NCBI GenBank assembly: GCA_020465985.1
Contig: JAANYP010009696.1
Location: 1 to 64,000, forward strand
Source of the DNA: Centrapalus pauciflorus
Taxonomy: Eukaryota > Streptophyta > Magnoliopsida > Asterales > Asteraceae
Direction: 5' to 3'
DNA: 64,000 nt
This document shows positions 18,853-28,874 of the stretch, piece after piece (within the stretch, counting starts at the first letter, position 1; each line of letters opens with the position of its first letter). The notes under the pieces are model-generated. The model did not search any database. It saw only the letters and a list, made by a program, of their open reading frames with translations, and was not told the DNA's origin. The position numbers and the translations under genes are program-made.

Positions 18853-21650
18853 ATGGAGTTTGTAAAAGAGCATAACTGCCTTCCATACACCCTAAAACAC
18901 TCTGAACTTCAACCGTTTCATGCAATGATGGATTTCCTCAGGCACTCCCATATTCATTATGCCCTAACCATAAACCCTACTATATACATCTCCCATATTG
19001 AACAGTTTTGGAATCATGCATCTGTTCAAACCATCAATGGAGTGCCTACTCTCATATCCAAGATTGATGGAACTGTCATCAATATCACTGAGGAATCCAT
19101 CAGACATCACTTGCATCTTCAAGATGCCTCAGGTATGACCGACCTATCCCTTCAAGCTTTACATTTTGGTCTTCAAAATATTGGTTATAGGGGCCCTGCT
19201 GATTCTTTTACTTTTCTTAAGGCACATTTTTCTCCTAAATGGAAATACCTTGTGCACATTATTCAGCAATGTTTAAGCCCCAAAAGAACTGGTTGGTCTG
19301 AGTTTTCTTCAAATATTGCCACTGCCTTAGTGTGCTTTTCTACTGGCCAACAGTTCAATTTTTCTAACATGATTTTTCAGGGGATGTTAAGGCATCATTC
19401 CCTAAAGAATGGGAAATTTTTGATGTATCCTAGGTTTTTGGCAGAAATTATTGCACACACCTGCACATCTTCACATTTACATAAACGGATACATGTTTCC
19501 CATAGGCACTCACTGTCTTCAATCAAAAGGCTATTAAAGCAAAGTGCCAATTTTGTAAGTATAGATGTTCCATTGCCTTCTGCAATGATGAACATCATTC
19601 CACGAAACAGAGTAGAGGGTCCTGAGCAGGCTCAGCCTATCATCACTGCTACACCCCCAGGACCCCAACCCCCTCCTCCCGATACACAAACTCCCTCTGA
19701 TCCTTTTGTACAGCCAACCCGCCCACTAAGAAACATATACAAAAGAAAAAGGGGACTAGGAGCTCCTTCCTCCTCCTCCCATCAGCAAGAGCCATATATC
19801 CCTGTGCAGGAGGATACTCCTGCACAGAATATCCAAAGGGAACCAGTTGAGGACACTCCCATTCTCTCTCAGGAGGTGAACATCTCTTCAGAGATGGTTC
19901 ATATGGGTTCTGTGGCTGGCACTACTGATGTCTCTGCACAAGAGGCACAGGACAATGCCAACATAGCTAAGACCACGCCCATGGCAACAGCAAGTGTGCA
20001 AACACAAGCTGGAAGTCCCCAGAACCAAGAAAAGAGGGGCCCAGAAGTTTCTACCTCTGGTCTTAATGTCAGTGATAGATCACAAGCACCTCAGGTGTTC
20101 TCTGATCTTGAGGCTAGTCTGCAACAAATGCTCTTAACGGATCCCAGACTCAAACCTGTTGTAGCTATGTTGGACCATCAAATGTCCATCATTGCTGCAC
20201 AGGGGGCTCAAATTTTTGCTCTCAAGCAGGCAGATGCTGCTCAAAATAAGCGAATGGATTATCTTCACAGAGGCTTCACACTCTGTGGAAATAAAATTAT
20301 GAAGTTAGAGCAGATGATTCAAACCCAAGGGGCACAGGTTGTGGTTTCTTCTGACCAAACCAATGCTTCCAAAAAGGGGGAGAATCAGGAGGTTCCCACA
20401 TCAGTCCAAGCAGCTCCAACAACAACAGTCCAAGCAGCACCAACAGTTCCAGTTTCTAGGCTAGCAGTCCCAACAGCTTCTCAAGCTGTTAGCCTAGAAA
20501 CTCAAGCTGTTCCTTCAAAACCCACTGGAGTTGTGATCAGAGAAGGAATTCAAGCTCCATCAAGCACAGTCCAAGCTACAACATCTGCTACAAAAGACAA
20601 GGGCAAGGGCATTCTCATTGAGTCTCCAAAGCATAAATTTTCCTCAAAAGAAGCCCAAATTGCCTTTGATGCTGAAGTTGCCAGAAAAATAGCAGAAGAA
20701 CAAGACAAAGAATTAGAGCAGCAAGCCCAAACCCCAATGGATGATGATGAGACTTTAGGTGATTACTTAAAGGGGTTTGTGGTCAAGCAAGGAGCAAGGA
20801 AAAGAAAGATGCCAACAGGGCACTCCAAGGCTGAGCATAGAAGATTTCTTATCAATTTTGCCTTTGCAGCAGGTATTCCAAAGAAAATGGCTCAGTCCAT
20901 GTCTACTGAAAGGCTGCAGGAGATTCATGATAAGGAGATGGACAAAAGACAGAGAACAACAGTCTCTCCAGAAGCTCAACCATCCCAAGAAGTCCAACCA
21001 ACAACCCAATCAGTCCAAACTGAAGCTGGTGCCAGTGCACTTACTCCCACTGATCAAGCAGTTGTCCCTATTCCTTCATCGGTTAAGAGAGTGCTCTTTG
21101 AGCAACATTTGCAAAAGGCTATGGAGATAGAGAAGTTGATTGATCAACATGATTTCACAAAGCCTCAAATCAACTACTGGTTTGCTAAGTCACTGGATGA
21201 AAGAGATTTAAGGGTCAAGTTTGTGATAAGGAGAGAGTCTGGACCAGAAGAGGAGTTTGATACATTCTGGCAAATGGTTCATAAGCTGACCAGGGATGAA
21301 CTGATAAAGATGTATAACATAGGATCTGTATCTTAAGTTAGATCTGCTCTTCCACAAGTAAAACAACTCATCAGAGATCTAAGTTCAGTTGCTGATCCTG
21401 AATTTGCAAAAGAAGAAATAGAAGATGCTGAGAAGAAAGGGAAAAAGGTCAAGGAAGTTCATATTTTTGTCAAATCCAGAACTTACAGAATCAAATTCAC
21501 AGATGGGTTTGGTATTTTCTTCAATCTTGAGTATTTCAATTTTTCAAAAGATATGCTGCTGAAAATCAAATCAGCTAGAATATCTTGTGATAAAGAAGAG
21601 ATGAAGAAAGAATTTTTGAAGGCTATAGATCATAAGCTTGCACAGTTGTG
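18853..21650 (+). CDS. E2 accessory ORF (post-pol protein of SIRE-like elements)
   Basis: The ORF starts MEFVKEHNCLPYTL. Residues 1-230 form a conserved globular domain (FLRHSHIHYALTINPTIYIS, IEQFWNHA, PKWKYLVHIIQQCLSPK, FLMYPRFLAEII) that recurs, well diverged, in E1 (22664) and E4 (31728). A long Pro/Gln/Thr/Ala-rich middle follows, with a coiled-coil-like stretch near residues 420-490. A basic C-terminal domain (KQGARKRKMPTG) comes last. TAA at 21334-21336 interrupts it, but the same frame continues to TGA at 21648-21650. There is no signal peptide or clear membrane segment, so an envelope role is not supported. Confidence 0.85.
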
Positions 21651-21739
21651 AGTTTTTGAAAGCCTTGGTTTGTAAATAACAGTTTACTTATTTATTTCCA
21701 TGTTTTTATAGAACTTAAAGTCTTGTAAAGAATTTAAGT

Positions 21740-21750
21740 TAGGGGGAGAT
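21740..21750 (+). promoter_or_regulatory. E2 3' polypurine tract
   Basis: TAGGGGGAGAT lies immediately before the 3' LTR. Confidence 0.93.
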
Positions 21751-22420
21751 TGTTGGGAAATAGTTTAAGTACATTCAAGCTGTTAGTTTAGACTTCTCAG
21801 ACTGTTAGTAGATTTTACATGTAAATACAAAGTTCATGCTGCTAGTTGAAGAAACTCGAGCTGCCAGTGTAAAAGTTCAAGCTGCCAGAGCAAATCAACT
21901 CGAGCTGCTCAGTTCATGCTGTCAAGAGATTCAAGCTGCTCAACAGTTTCATAAACAGAAAGTGCTGATTTTCAGGAAAGATATCTATACGAAGATTCCA
22001 GCATATCTACTATCAGAGAAGTCATAGTCCTTCAAGGAAACAAGTCCAAAAAGCAATATAAATAGACAGAATAGGTTTTCTATTGTATAGGAGTTTTTCT
22101 GCATATTTTTTAGTCTATAATTGCTTCGTTGGTTAAGTTTTCTTAAGCCTCTAAGGTTGTAAAACCCTAAGAACAGTCTGTGTTCTTCGTCTAATCAAAT
22201 AGATTAGAGGTGATTGTAATCATTGAATTCAGCAATACAAACAGTCTTGATTACTTCTTATGTTTTATGCTTCATTGGTTCTGAAAGTTTTTGTTAAAAT
22301 AATTAAGTGTTATTCCGCAAACTTCTTAATTAAACTTTGATTCAAAAGCAAGATTATTGATTTATACTCTGATAAATTTCAAATCAGTTAATCTTGGTTA
22401 TTCAGTTTTAGATCCTGACA
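21751..22420 (+). repeat. E2 3' LTR (intact, 670 bp)
   Basis: TGTTGGGAAA to GATCCTGACA. The TATA box TATAAATA is at 22057-22064. It is nearly identical to 9657-9964 plus 15259-15619, and is followed by duplication AAATA. Confidence 0.95.
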
Positions 22421-22425
22421 AAATA

Positions 22426-22663
22426 GTTCCATCCAAGTGCACCATTGATTAGAGTTAGGATCAGTGTTTGAGTGAAACGGTCTTATCTAACATCGGTCTC
22501 TTAACGATTGACTTTGGACTTTATTAGTGGAATTTTATTCTGCTTATAAAGACCCGATGTTAAACAGATCAGACAATTTCTATTTCACACTCATCTAGAC
22601 TTCACATCAATGCATTATCATCTCAAGTCTTATGAGTCTAACTGTGTTGCACTTTGCAGGATA
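22426..22663 (+). other. E1 leader resumed: probable intron end before accessory ORF
   Basis: Noncoding sequence ends with TTGCACTTTGCAG and GATA, then the ATG at 22664. Paired with the donor-like site at about 8919, this would be a leader intron of roughly 1 kb once E2 is discounted. An upstream in-frame extension to 22610 is possible but less likely, because it would read through the splice site. Confidence 0.5.
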
Positions 22664-25600
22664 ATGGATCCCGCAATCATTCTCACCGTACCCCATCCTC
22701 CCATTCCAAATAACAGTGCTCAGCTACCCGAGGAATCCATCCTACCCAGCGCCGAGTTTGTCGAGTTTATCCCACATAACTGGCAACTCGACGTTTCCAT
22801 CCTTACAAAAGAAACCCAAACCCTTGCTTTTGACATCCTCACCCGCCATCCCATCTATTATGCCCTATCCACTGCCATAGCTGTTCCCCAGATATATCTC
22901 CAACAATTCTGGAACAGGCTACAATATATAACCGACCCCGAACCTCACTTCACATCCACCATTGACTGCGTTCCAGTCAAAGTCACTACTTCTGCCATCC
23001 GCCACATTCTTCATCTACCTACAGAAGACTACCTTCCCACCCTTGATTCATTCGACCCAAACCCATCCGTCTCTGAAGCCCTAACTGAGATACAAACTCT
23101 AGGGTATGACGGTCCTCTTACCAAACCATCAGACTTCCGCACGAAAAACCTTCAGTCCCACTGGCGGATTCTATTCGATGTGCTTAACAAATGCCTCACC
23201 GCCAAGCATTCAGGTCATGACTCAGCGTCGGCACAGGTATTAGCTATGTTCTCCGGCTTTGCCTTTGACCGACACGTGGACTATGCTGCATTCATCTTTG
23301 AAGAATTACGAAGAGTCTACGTCGAAAGAAGCACAAAGAAAGGCCGTAAGTATGTTCCTTTTCAAAGATTCCTTCAACTCATCATCCAGTGTGCAATGGA
23401 TCAAGACGATGACATACATGAACGTCCGGAGGCTGATGTCTAACCCACAGTGGCAATTCAAAAGTTAACTCTGCCAAAGGGGGCCCCGACGGTACCGGTG
23501 ATGAAAATTCCACTATCTACTCTAACGAGGTCAAGGGGCACATAGCGGGTAAGGGCGTATATAAGAGAGAGTTATCCGGATGAGTCTCAGTCAGAATCGA
23601 CTGAGACTAACCAGTCCGAAGGTGAGCAAAGAGAGAGTGAGCATGAGGGAGAACGGATGGACATTCAACAATTTATGGGTTTGGGTGAGCGGGAGGCTGA
23701 GATTGTGAGAGAGGGAGCAGTAGGTGAGACGGCAGAGACGGCGGATTCCGAAAGAACCGTCTCTGTCGTACGAGCGAGGGAAATTCAATCAGAGGGTGAA
23801 CTAAGCCCCATAAGCAGGACTCCTCTCGATAAGACTGTCCGTCCAGCGGTCGCCATCACCCCCACCATCCACTTGGTTTCCCCTCAAAGGGAAACCACTT
23901 CATTCCACGGGGATCTTCCACATACTCCATCGCCCTCTCATTCGGAGAGCGGCGGTGTTGAAAGAGGTCACACTCCTCCCCACGTGACCGAACTTCCTTC
24001 ATTCACAATTCCATCCCCACATATTCACACGACGCACGATGCCTTTGTGGCATCCCCAAGAGCTGCCTCCGTGGCAGCTCAACAAACTTCCGGATCTGAG
24101 CGTCCCTTAGAGGAGCCAGAAATGACGGAAGGAAGACCTGAAGTGGCTCCATCCACGCCATCCACTTCAGGTCATCTCCAAATCAGTATGGAGATGCTAA
24201 CGGCAGCATTACGTGCTGCCGGAGTGATTACCCGGGCTGACCTGGACGCCCAAAGGGAAGCCGCTGAGGAACGTCACACCGCCCTTCTTTCACTCATCAA
24301 GGGTAAGGGTGTCGCCTCCGAAGCTGGCCCCCCACCAGGTTCTCATTCAGTCCATCACCAGATTTCAGAGCTGTCCGACAAACTTGATGCGCTTAACCGT
24401 TTGATTCTGCAAGTCCAGGAACAGCTCAATTCCCTAATGGATCGCCTGGAGTCGGCAGTTATTGAACTCCAATGCCGCACTCAGGCCGAAGCCCCAAAAA
24501 GGAAACATGACGATCAGGACGACCCTGATCGTCATGAGGGGGAGAAGAGAAGAAAAGTTCAGTTTGAGGACCCAGTGCTGAGTTTAGGGGGAGCAGAGAC
24601 CGCCGAGGGGACCGAATTTCAGGGGTCAGGGGAAAAGTCTCAGGAGGCTCAGGAATACATGTTAATAGAAGACGAGCCCATGGTCGAGGGTCCAGCTCCA
24701 CTGGATCCGATGACAGCTATGGTAGAATTTGACGAGCCACACGAGAAAGTTGAAATCATATTGGTCTTTGATTCAGATTCCGATACCGAGGACAACCAAC
24801 CCCTATTAACTCCTAAGCCTGAGCCTGATTCTCCAACGAAAAAAATCCTCATCCTCTTCTTTTGATTTCCTGAATTCACCACCCCGAGCCCATCAAGAAG
24901 ATATACTTTCATCCATACAAACTCCCCTGTCATTAAAAGAATCCCACATTACCATTAGCCCCCCAAGATCCCCAAGCCCTCCACCAGTCCAACAAACCCA
25001 ACGTTCAGGTCCCTCCCCAACAAAAAGGGTTGATTGCTTCGATGAAACTCCGGAGGGCCCTGGCGTGTACAGAAAAGATGATTTATTTTGGGTAGATTAC
25101 TACACAAAAGGCAAGGTTCATACACTGTCGCAGGAAGAAAAAGATCAAATGCGACAAGAACGGCGGGGGACTATTATAAAGCTTCTTGAAGCTAAAAAGG
25201 ATGAAATAGAAGAACCCCCCGTTCAGGGCCTTAAAGACTTCTTGCAAAAGTTTCCCCCGGAGCAGTTTCAGAACCCTTACCTTGAAGAAAGATTTAAAAT
25301 GGTATTCAGAAAGAAACCTGGAGCCTTCAGCAGACGCCTACTCATGGAACTTACGAATGTCTCTGAACCTGAACAGGCTGAATACTACCAATTGATGCTC
25401 CGGGAACAAAGGTCTAAGGTGTCAAAGTCAAAGATCAAAAAGCTCAAGACAATCACTATGTGTAAAAGAGCCAGAGTCTTCTATCCCTCCTACCAAGTGG
25501 AAAGAGAAGATGGGACGGGAGATGACATCTTCGAGTATGATCTTGACTTCATAAGTGCGGATGACGTTGAGTTCCTTCACAACAGTCTGAAAAATCGCAT

Positions 25601-26099
25601 CAGAAAAGGTCTAACGCACATGACCGCCATAGGAGCCCTAGTACGAAGCATGAATCGCCGATCGATCATAATGTGCTTAAGAGATTTTCAGATGGCGATC
25701 GAGAGTGCTATGGTTAAGGTAGGCCTACGAGCACCAGAACAAGATAGTTTTCTTTTAGCCCACCACCCGGCCTACAGAGTTATACTTTCTGGAGATCCGG
25801 GTGTCATTTTTGTAAACTACAAGGGCTACAAAAGGTATATGCACTTTGAGGACCTTCCTTGCTATTCCGATGGTACACTTAGATTGGTTCGAGCCGCTCT
25901 TACAAAGAAAGTACAAGATTATGATGCTCAACCAGATCCTGAACAGAGATGCTCACCAAAGGAAATACAAGATACACTCAGCGGCATAGACTACCTGAAC
26001 GAACGGCTACATACGAGACAAGTGACCAGACGCTTCGACGTCATCCTTGGACTCCGAGAATCTACTGACCACGCCCGAGTTCCAGGACCTCCTAAGTGA
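22664..26099 (+). pseudogene. E1 accessory ORF, broken
   Basis: The N-terminal domain is open from 22664 to 23443 (starts MDPAIILTVPHPPIPN; HPIYYALSTAIAVPQIYLQQ, FWNRLQYITD, SHWRILFDVLNKCL). It is homologous to the E2 and E4 accessory proteins. The frame is then lost. 23657-24865 carries the low-complexity acidic middle, with a coiled-coil-like ISELSDKLDALNRLILQVQE. 25065-26099 is a conserved C-terminal domain (VYRKDDLFWVDYYTKGK, VEFLHNSLKNRI, VILSGDPGVIFVNYKGYKRY). At least two breaks (23441-23660 and 24866-25065) separate them. Function is unknown. Confidence 0.8.
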
Positions 26100-26102
26100 T
26101 CG

Positions 26103-26115
26103 AAAAGGGGGAGAT
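26103..26115 (+). promoter_or_regulatory. E1 3' polypurine tract
   Basis: AAAAGGGGGAGAT lies directly before the TG of the LTR, four bases after the accessory stop codon. Confidence 0.85.
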
Positions 26116-26459
26116 TGTTAGATTTATTATTTCGATCATAGGAGTTGTTTTGTAATATTTACTATCTTTGTAATTTGTCTTGTATTTAATTTCCATGTAA
26201 TTTATGTTTATGTAAAAGTCTAGGGGCCTAAGTTGCCATGTTGTGTAAGTTAATTATAGGAGCCTAGAAAAGGCTCCTAGGTTTACTTTTCATAACACGG
26301 TTGACATTTGAATTGAATATCCAGCCGCCACTGTTCCATTACTCTCAACATTCATATTGTCTTCTTCTTTATCATTACACATTTATTGAGCTTGATTCTT
26401 CATGTGTTTGATAAGAAAATCATTAAGGTGCTGAAAATATACGGGAATACATCATTACA
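26116..26459 (+). repeat. E1 3' LTR (probable, about 344 bp)
   Basis: It begins TGTTAGATTT after the polypurine tract. The right end is placed at ATCATTACA by the TG...CA rule and by the change to other repeat sequence. The 5' partner is outside the window, so the end is not verified. It includes an inverted GGAGCCTAGAAAAGGCTCC. Confidence 0.55.
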
Positions 26460-26870
26460 GGTTGATTAAATTATTAATATTGTGTTGGGGCAATGATATG
26501 GCGATTAGTGGAATGAACATGTGTCGGGGTCAAATATACATGTCACCGGGTTATAATTATAGCGGATTATTAATAATTGTGAGACCACAGAATTAAATGG
26601 GAATATTGATATTAATTATTAAATATTGATAACAGGGTCGGGTATCGGTGTCGAACCCGCATTATAAACGATATGTATATATGTATAACATGTTTAACTC
26701 TTCGTTTCCTTTTCATTCATTCCAAAAACAATTGAGAAGTGTTGTGTGTGTTTGTAAGAGCAAACAGAAGCAAAAGAGTCGTAATGGATCGAATGAGCTG
26801 TGGAATTCATCTTTATCTTGGCTTGGGATGTTCTTTAACTTGGGAAGGTAAGAAACCTTTAATTTAAATA
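26460..26870 (+). repeat. Diverged relic of the solo-LTR family seen at 56383
   Basis: AACAGGGTCGGGTATCGGTG and TCGAACC followed by ACGATATGTATATA and a T/C-rich stretch resemble about 57000-57070 inside the solo LTR. It is flanking sequence into which E1 inserted. The small ORF at 26648-26851 is not convincing. Confidence 0.4.
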
Positions 26871-28217
26871 AGTTGATTGTGTTATAAGCTGTTAAATTAT
26901 GAAAATTGGCTTAGCAAGTGTTTTGTATCGTTTTTATGGGTTGCAATAATTTTCATTCGGCAATACTATAAACTGGAATAATTCATAGTTTTTTTCGTTG
27001 TTAAAAAAAATGAGTTGCAATTATTTTGTACGAAAAATCAAAATGATTTATTGTTTTTTGTAAAAAAATCTAAAACATGATTGCGTCATAGTTTTTCATT
27101 CGGAAAAGATTAAAGTCAAATTGTTTGTAATCAATTTCGTTTGGAATTTATTAAAAAGCCGAACTAATTGTAATTTTTTTATTCCAAATAAAAAATACTA
27201 CGAATGAAAAAGTATTGCGACCCATTCATTTTTAATTGTTCTATAAATGGAAAAATCATGACTCATTGTGGTTTATAATTTTATGAATGAAAAATACTGA
27301 GACTCATTTTGATTTTTTTGTTTTTTAAATAAAAAACTATGACCCATTTAGATTGGAGAAAACTAAAAAATGGAACGAATTGTATTATTTTGTTCGGAAA
27401 AACTATGAAAAGAATGGTTCGCAGTTTTTTAGTTGGAAAAAGTAAAAATTGATATGATTCATAGTATTTTTTTTCATTCATATTATATATAATTGTGAAT
27501 AAATAATCGAATATTATCTATCCGTAAATATTCGGAATATAAATTTGGTTTATTTTGGTGTTTATTAAAGACTAGAAAACTTAATAAAATAAAAAAATTT
27601 ATGTTTTAATTTGATGTGTTACTATTATTGATAACAATCTGAAAAGTTGTTATTATTTTTTATAACTGAAAAGTTGATGACCTGCTAAACAGGTTGCCAG
27701 GTCACCAATTACTATTATTGATAGAAAATTAAAAAGTTGATACTATAAATGATAAAAAATAAATAATTTTACTATTAATGATAAAAATGTCAAAATTTAT
27801 TACTATTTTTGGTCATTTGCTCTTTTTATCCAAAGATAAGCAATGAATAGGAAGATGGATGATAAACATCTATTTTTTAATTGAAGATAATATATCATCA
27901 AAAAAAAAAATTATGATATTTTGTAAGTGCATGATAAATGCATATGAATGTCTTTTAATGCATGATGTAGATGGTTTTAAAATTTTAAACTATATATCAA
28001 TCATGAAAATTTTAATTCGAATATATTAAATGAAAAAATTTTAAATTTTTGAAAACATATTATTGTGTGTTGAAAATACCCCTATGCATTTTCTTATAAT
28101 TGCATCGTAATACATTAACCTAATGACGTATGCATCTAATCTAAAGACTACAATTCATTTTCCAAGATTTTTCGATGCATGAAGGTTTTCCATTGAACCC
28201 ACCCATGTGTGTGTGCG
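26871..28217. other. AT-rich intergenic sequence
   Basis: Many imperfect copies of a short CATTCGGAAAA...TATGAC motif in both orientations occur at 26940-27480, followed by very AT-rich DNA. No gene is supported. It ends in a (TG)n(CG)n tract where E4 inserted. Confidence 0.5.
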
Positions 28218-28222
28218 CGCGC

Positions 28223-28826
28223 TGTAAGGTCTTGACTATACGGATCTATCTCGACGCGACACCTTCCAACGAGTGCGGAATCCTCGTTAGCGGCTTGACG
28301 GTAAGATCACACACACCGAAACACGGAGACTGCCACGGTGATAGACGAACGACTTAGAACGCCCTTACACGATGATTCTCTCCGAAACAACTCTCTGATA
28401 ACTTGCAAGTTCGAGATAGCCTCTGCTAATCGCTCTGGTAAACGTCTGCAAAAGTCTCATAATTAATCGAATTAACCCTTAATTATACTGACTGATTCGA
28501 GTTTGTCTAGGACAAATTCGAATCTGGCCCAAAGCCCATTCGAATTTGTCCTCAATGACAAATTCGAATTTACTCTAAATTCGAACCTCTACGTTCAAAC
28601 TTATGTTTAAACTTATGTTTTATCTTATGTTTGAATTTATCTCTGAATTTTATGTTTGAACTTCTTGTAATACATTACACCAAGTTCAAACATACAAACA
28701 ATCAATATCAAACACACATAATCAAACATATATCAAACACTTGTTAATGTTCAATGTTAAGTAGATAGACTTTTAAAAAATGCTATCTATACTTAGACTG
28801 CTATCGTCACACAGGATGTACTAACA
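28223..28826 (-). repeat. E4 3' LTR
   Basis: TGTAAGGTCTTGAC to GTACTAACA on the + strand. It contains several ATTCGAA motifs (28500-28590) that also fill the internal leaders, and TATGTTTGAACTT-like repeats. Confidence 0.93.
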
Positions 28827-28841
28827 GACTCCCCCTTGACG
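28827..28841 (-). promoter_or_regulatory. E4 3' polypurine tract
   Basis: On the - strand TCAAGGGGGAGTC precedes the LTR. Confidence 0.88.
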
Positions 28842-28874
28842 ATAGCTTCTAACTATTTACATTTTGACTAAGTA

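Larger units (their letters stand above)
9657..22420 (+). mobile_element. E2: non-autonomous Copia derivative lacking pol, keeping gag and accessory ORF
   Basis: The LTRs begin TGTTGGGAAA and end GATCCTGACA; the target duplication AAATA is perfect. Inside are a tRNA-iMet primer site, gag, spacer with a second zinc knuckle, the first part of the protease, then directly an internal purine tract, a leader, the accessory ORF and the 3' polypurine tract. Integrase and RT-RNase H are gone, so it would need enzymes from a relative. Its 5' LTR is interrupted by E3. The 669 and 670 bp LTRs differ by a few substitutions, which indicates a fairly recent insertion. Confidence 0.9.
1..26459 (+). mobile_element. 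E1: giant SIRE-like Ty1/Copia element, split by E2
   Basis: The order seen is gag leader, gag, coiled-coil spacer, protease, integrase, RT-RNase H, promoter-like leader, accessory ORF, polypurine tract, LTR. The 5' LTR and primer site would lie before base 1. E2 (9657-22420) sits between the two halves with duplication AAATA (9652-9656 and 22421-22425). Removing it joins the leader at 8340-9656 to the accessory ORF at 22664. That the halves are one element is inferred from this duplication, from the absence of an LTR at the end of the left half, and from E4, which has the same gene order with a complete set of ends. About 13.7 kb of E1 is in the window. Several stops and frameshifts show that it is no longer autonomous. 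Confidence 0.75.

Noticed and set aside
18853..21650. Retroviral-type envelope gene in the accessory position
   Set aside because: No signal peptide, cleavage site or transmembrane segment is visible in any of the three copies; only position supports it.
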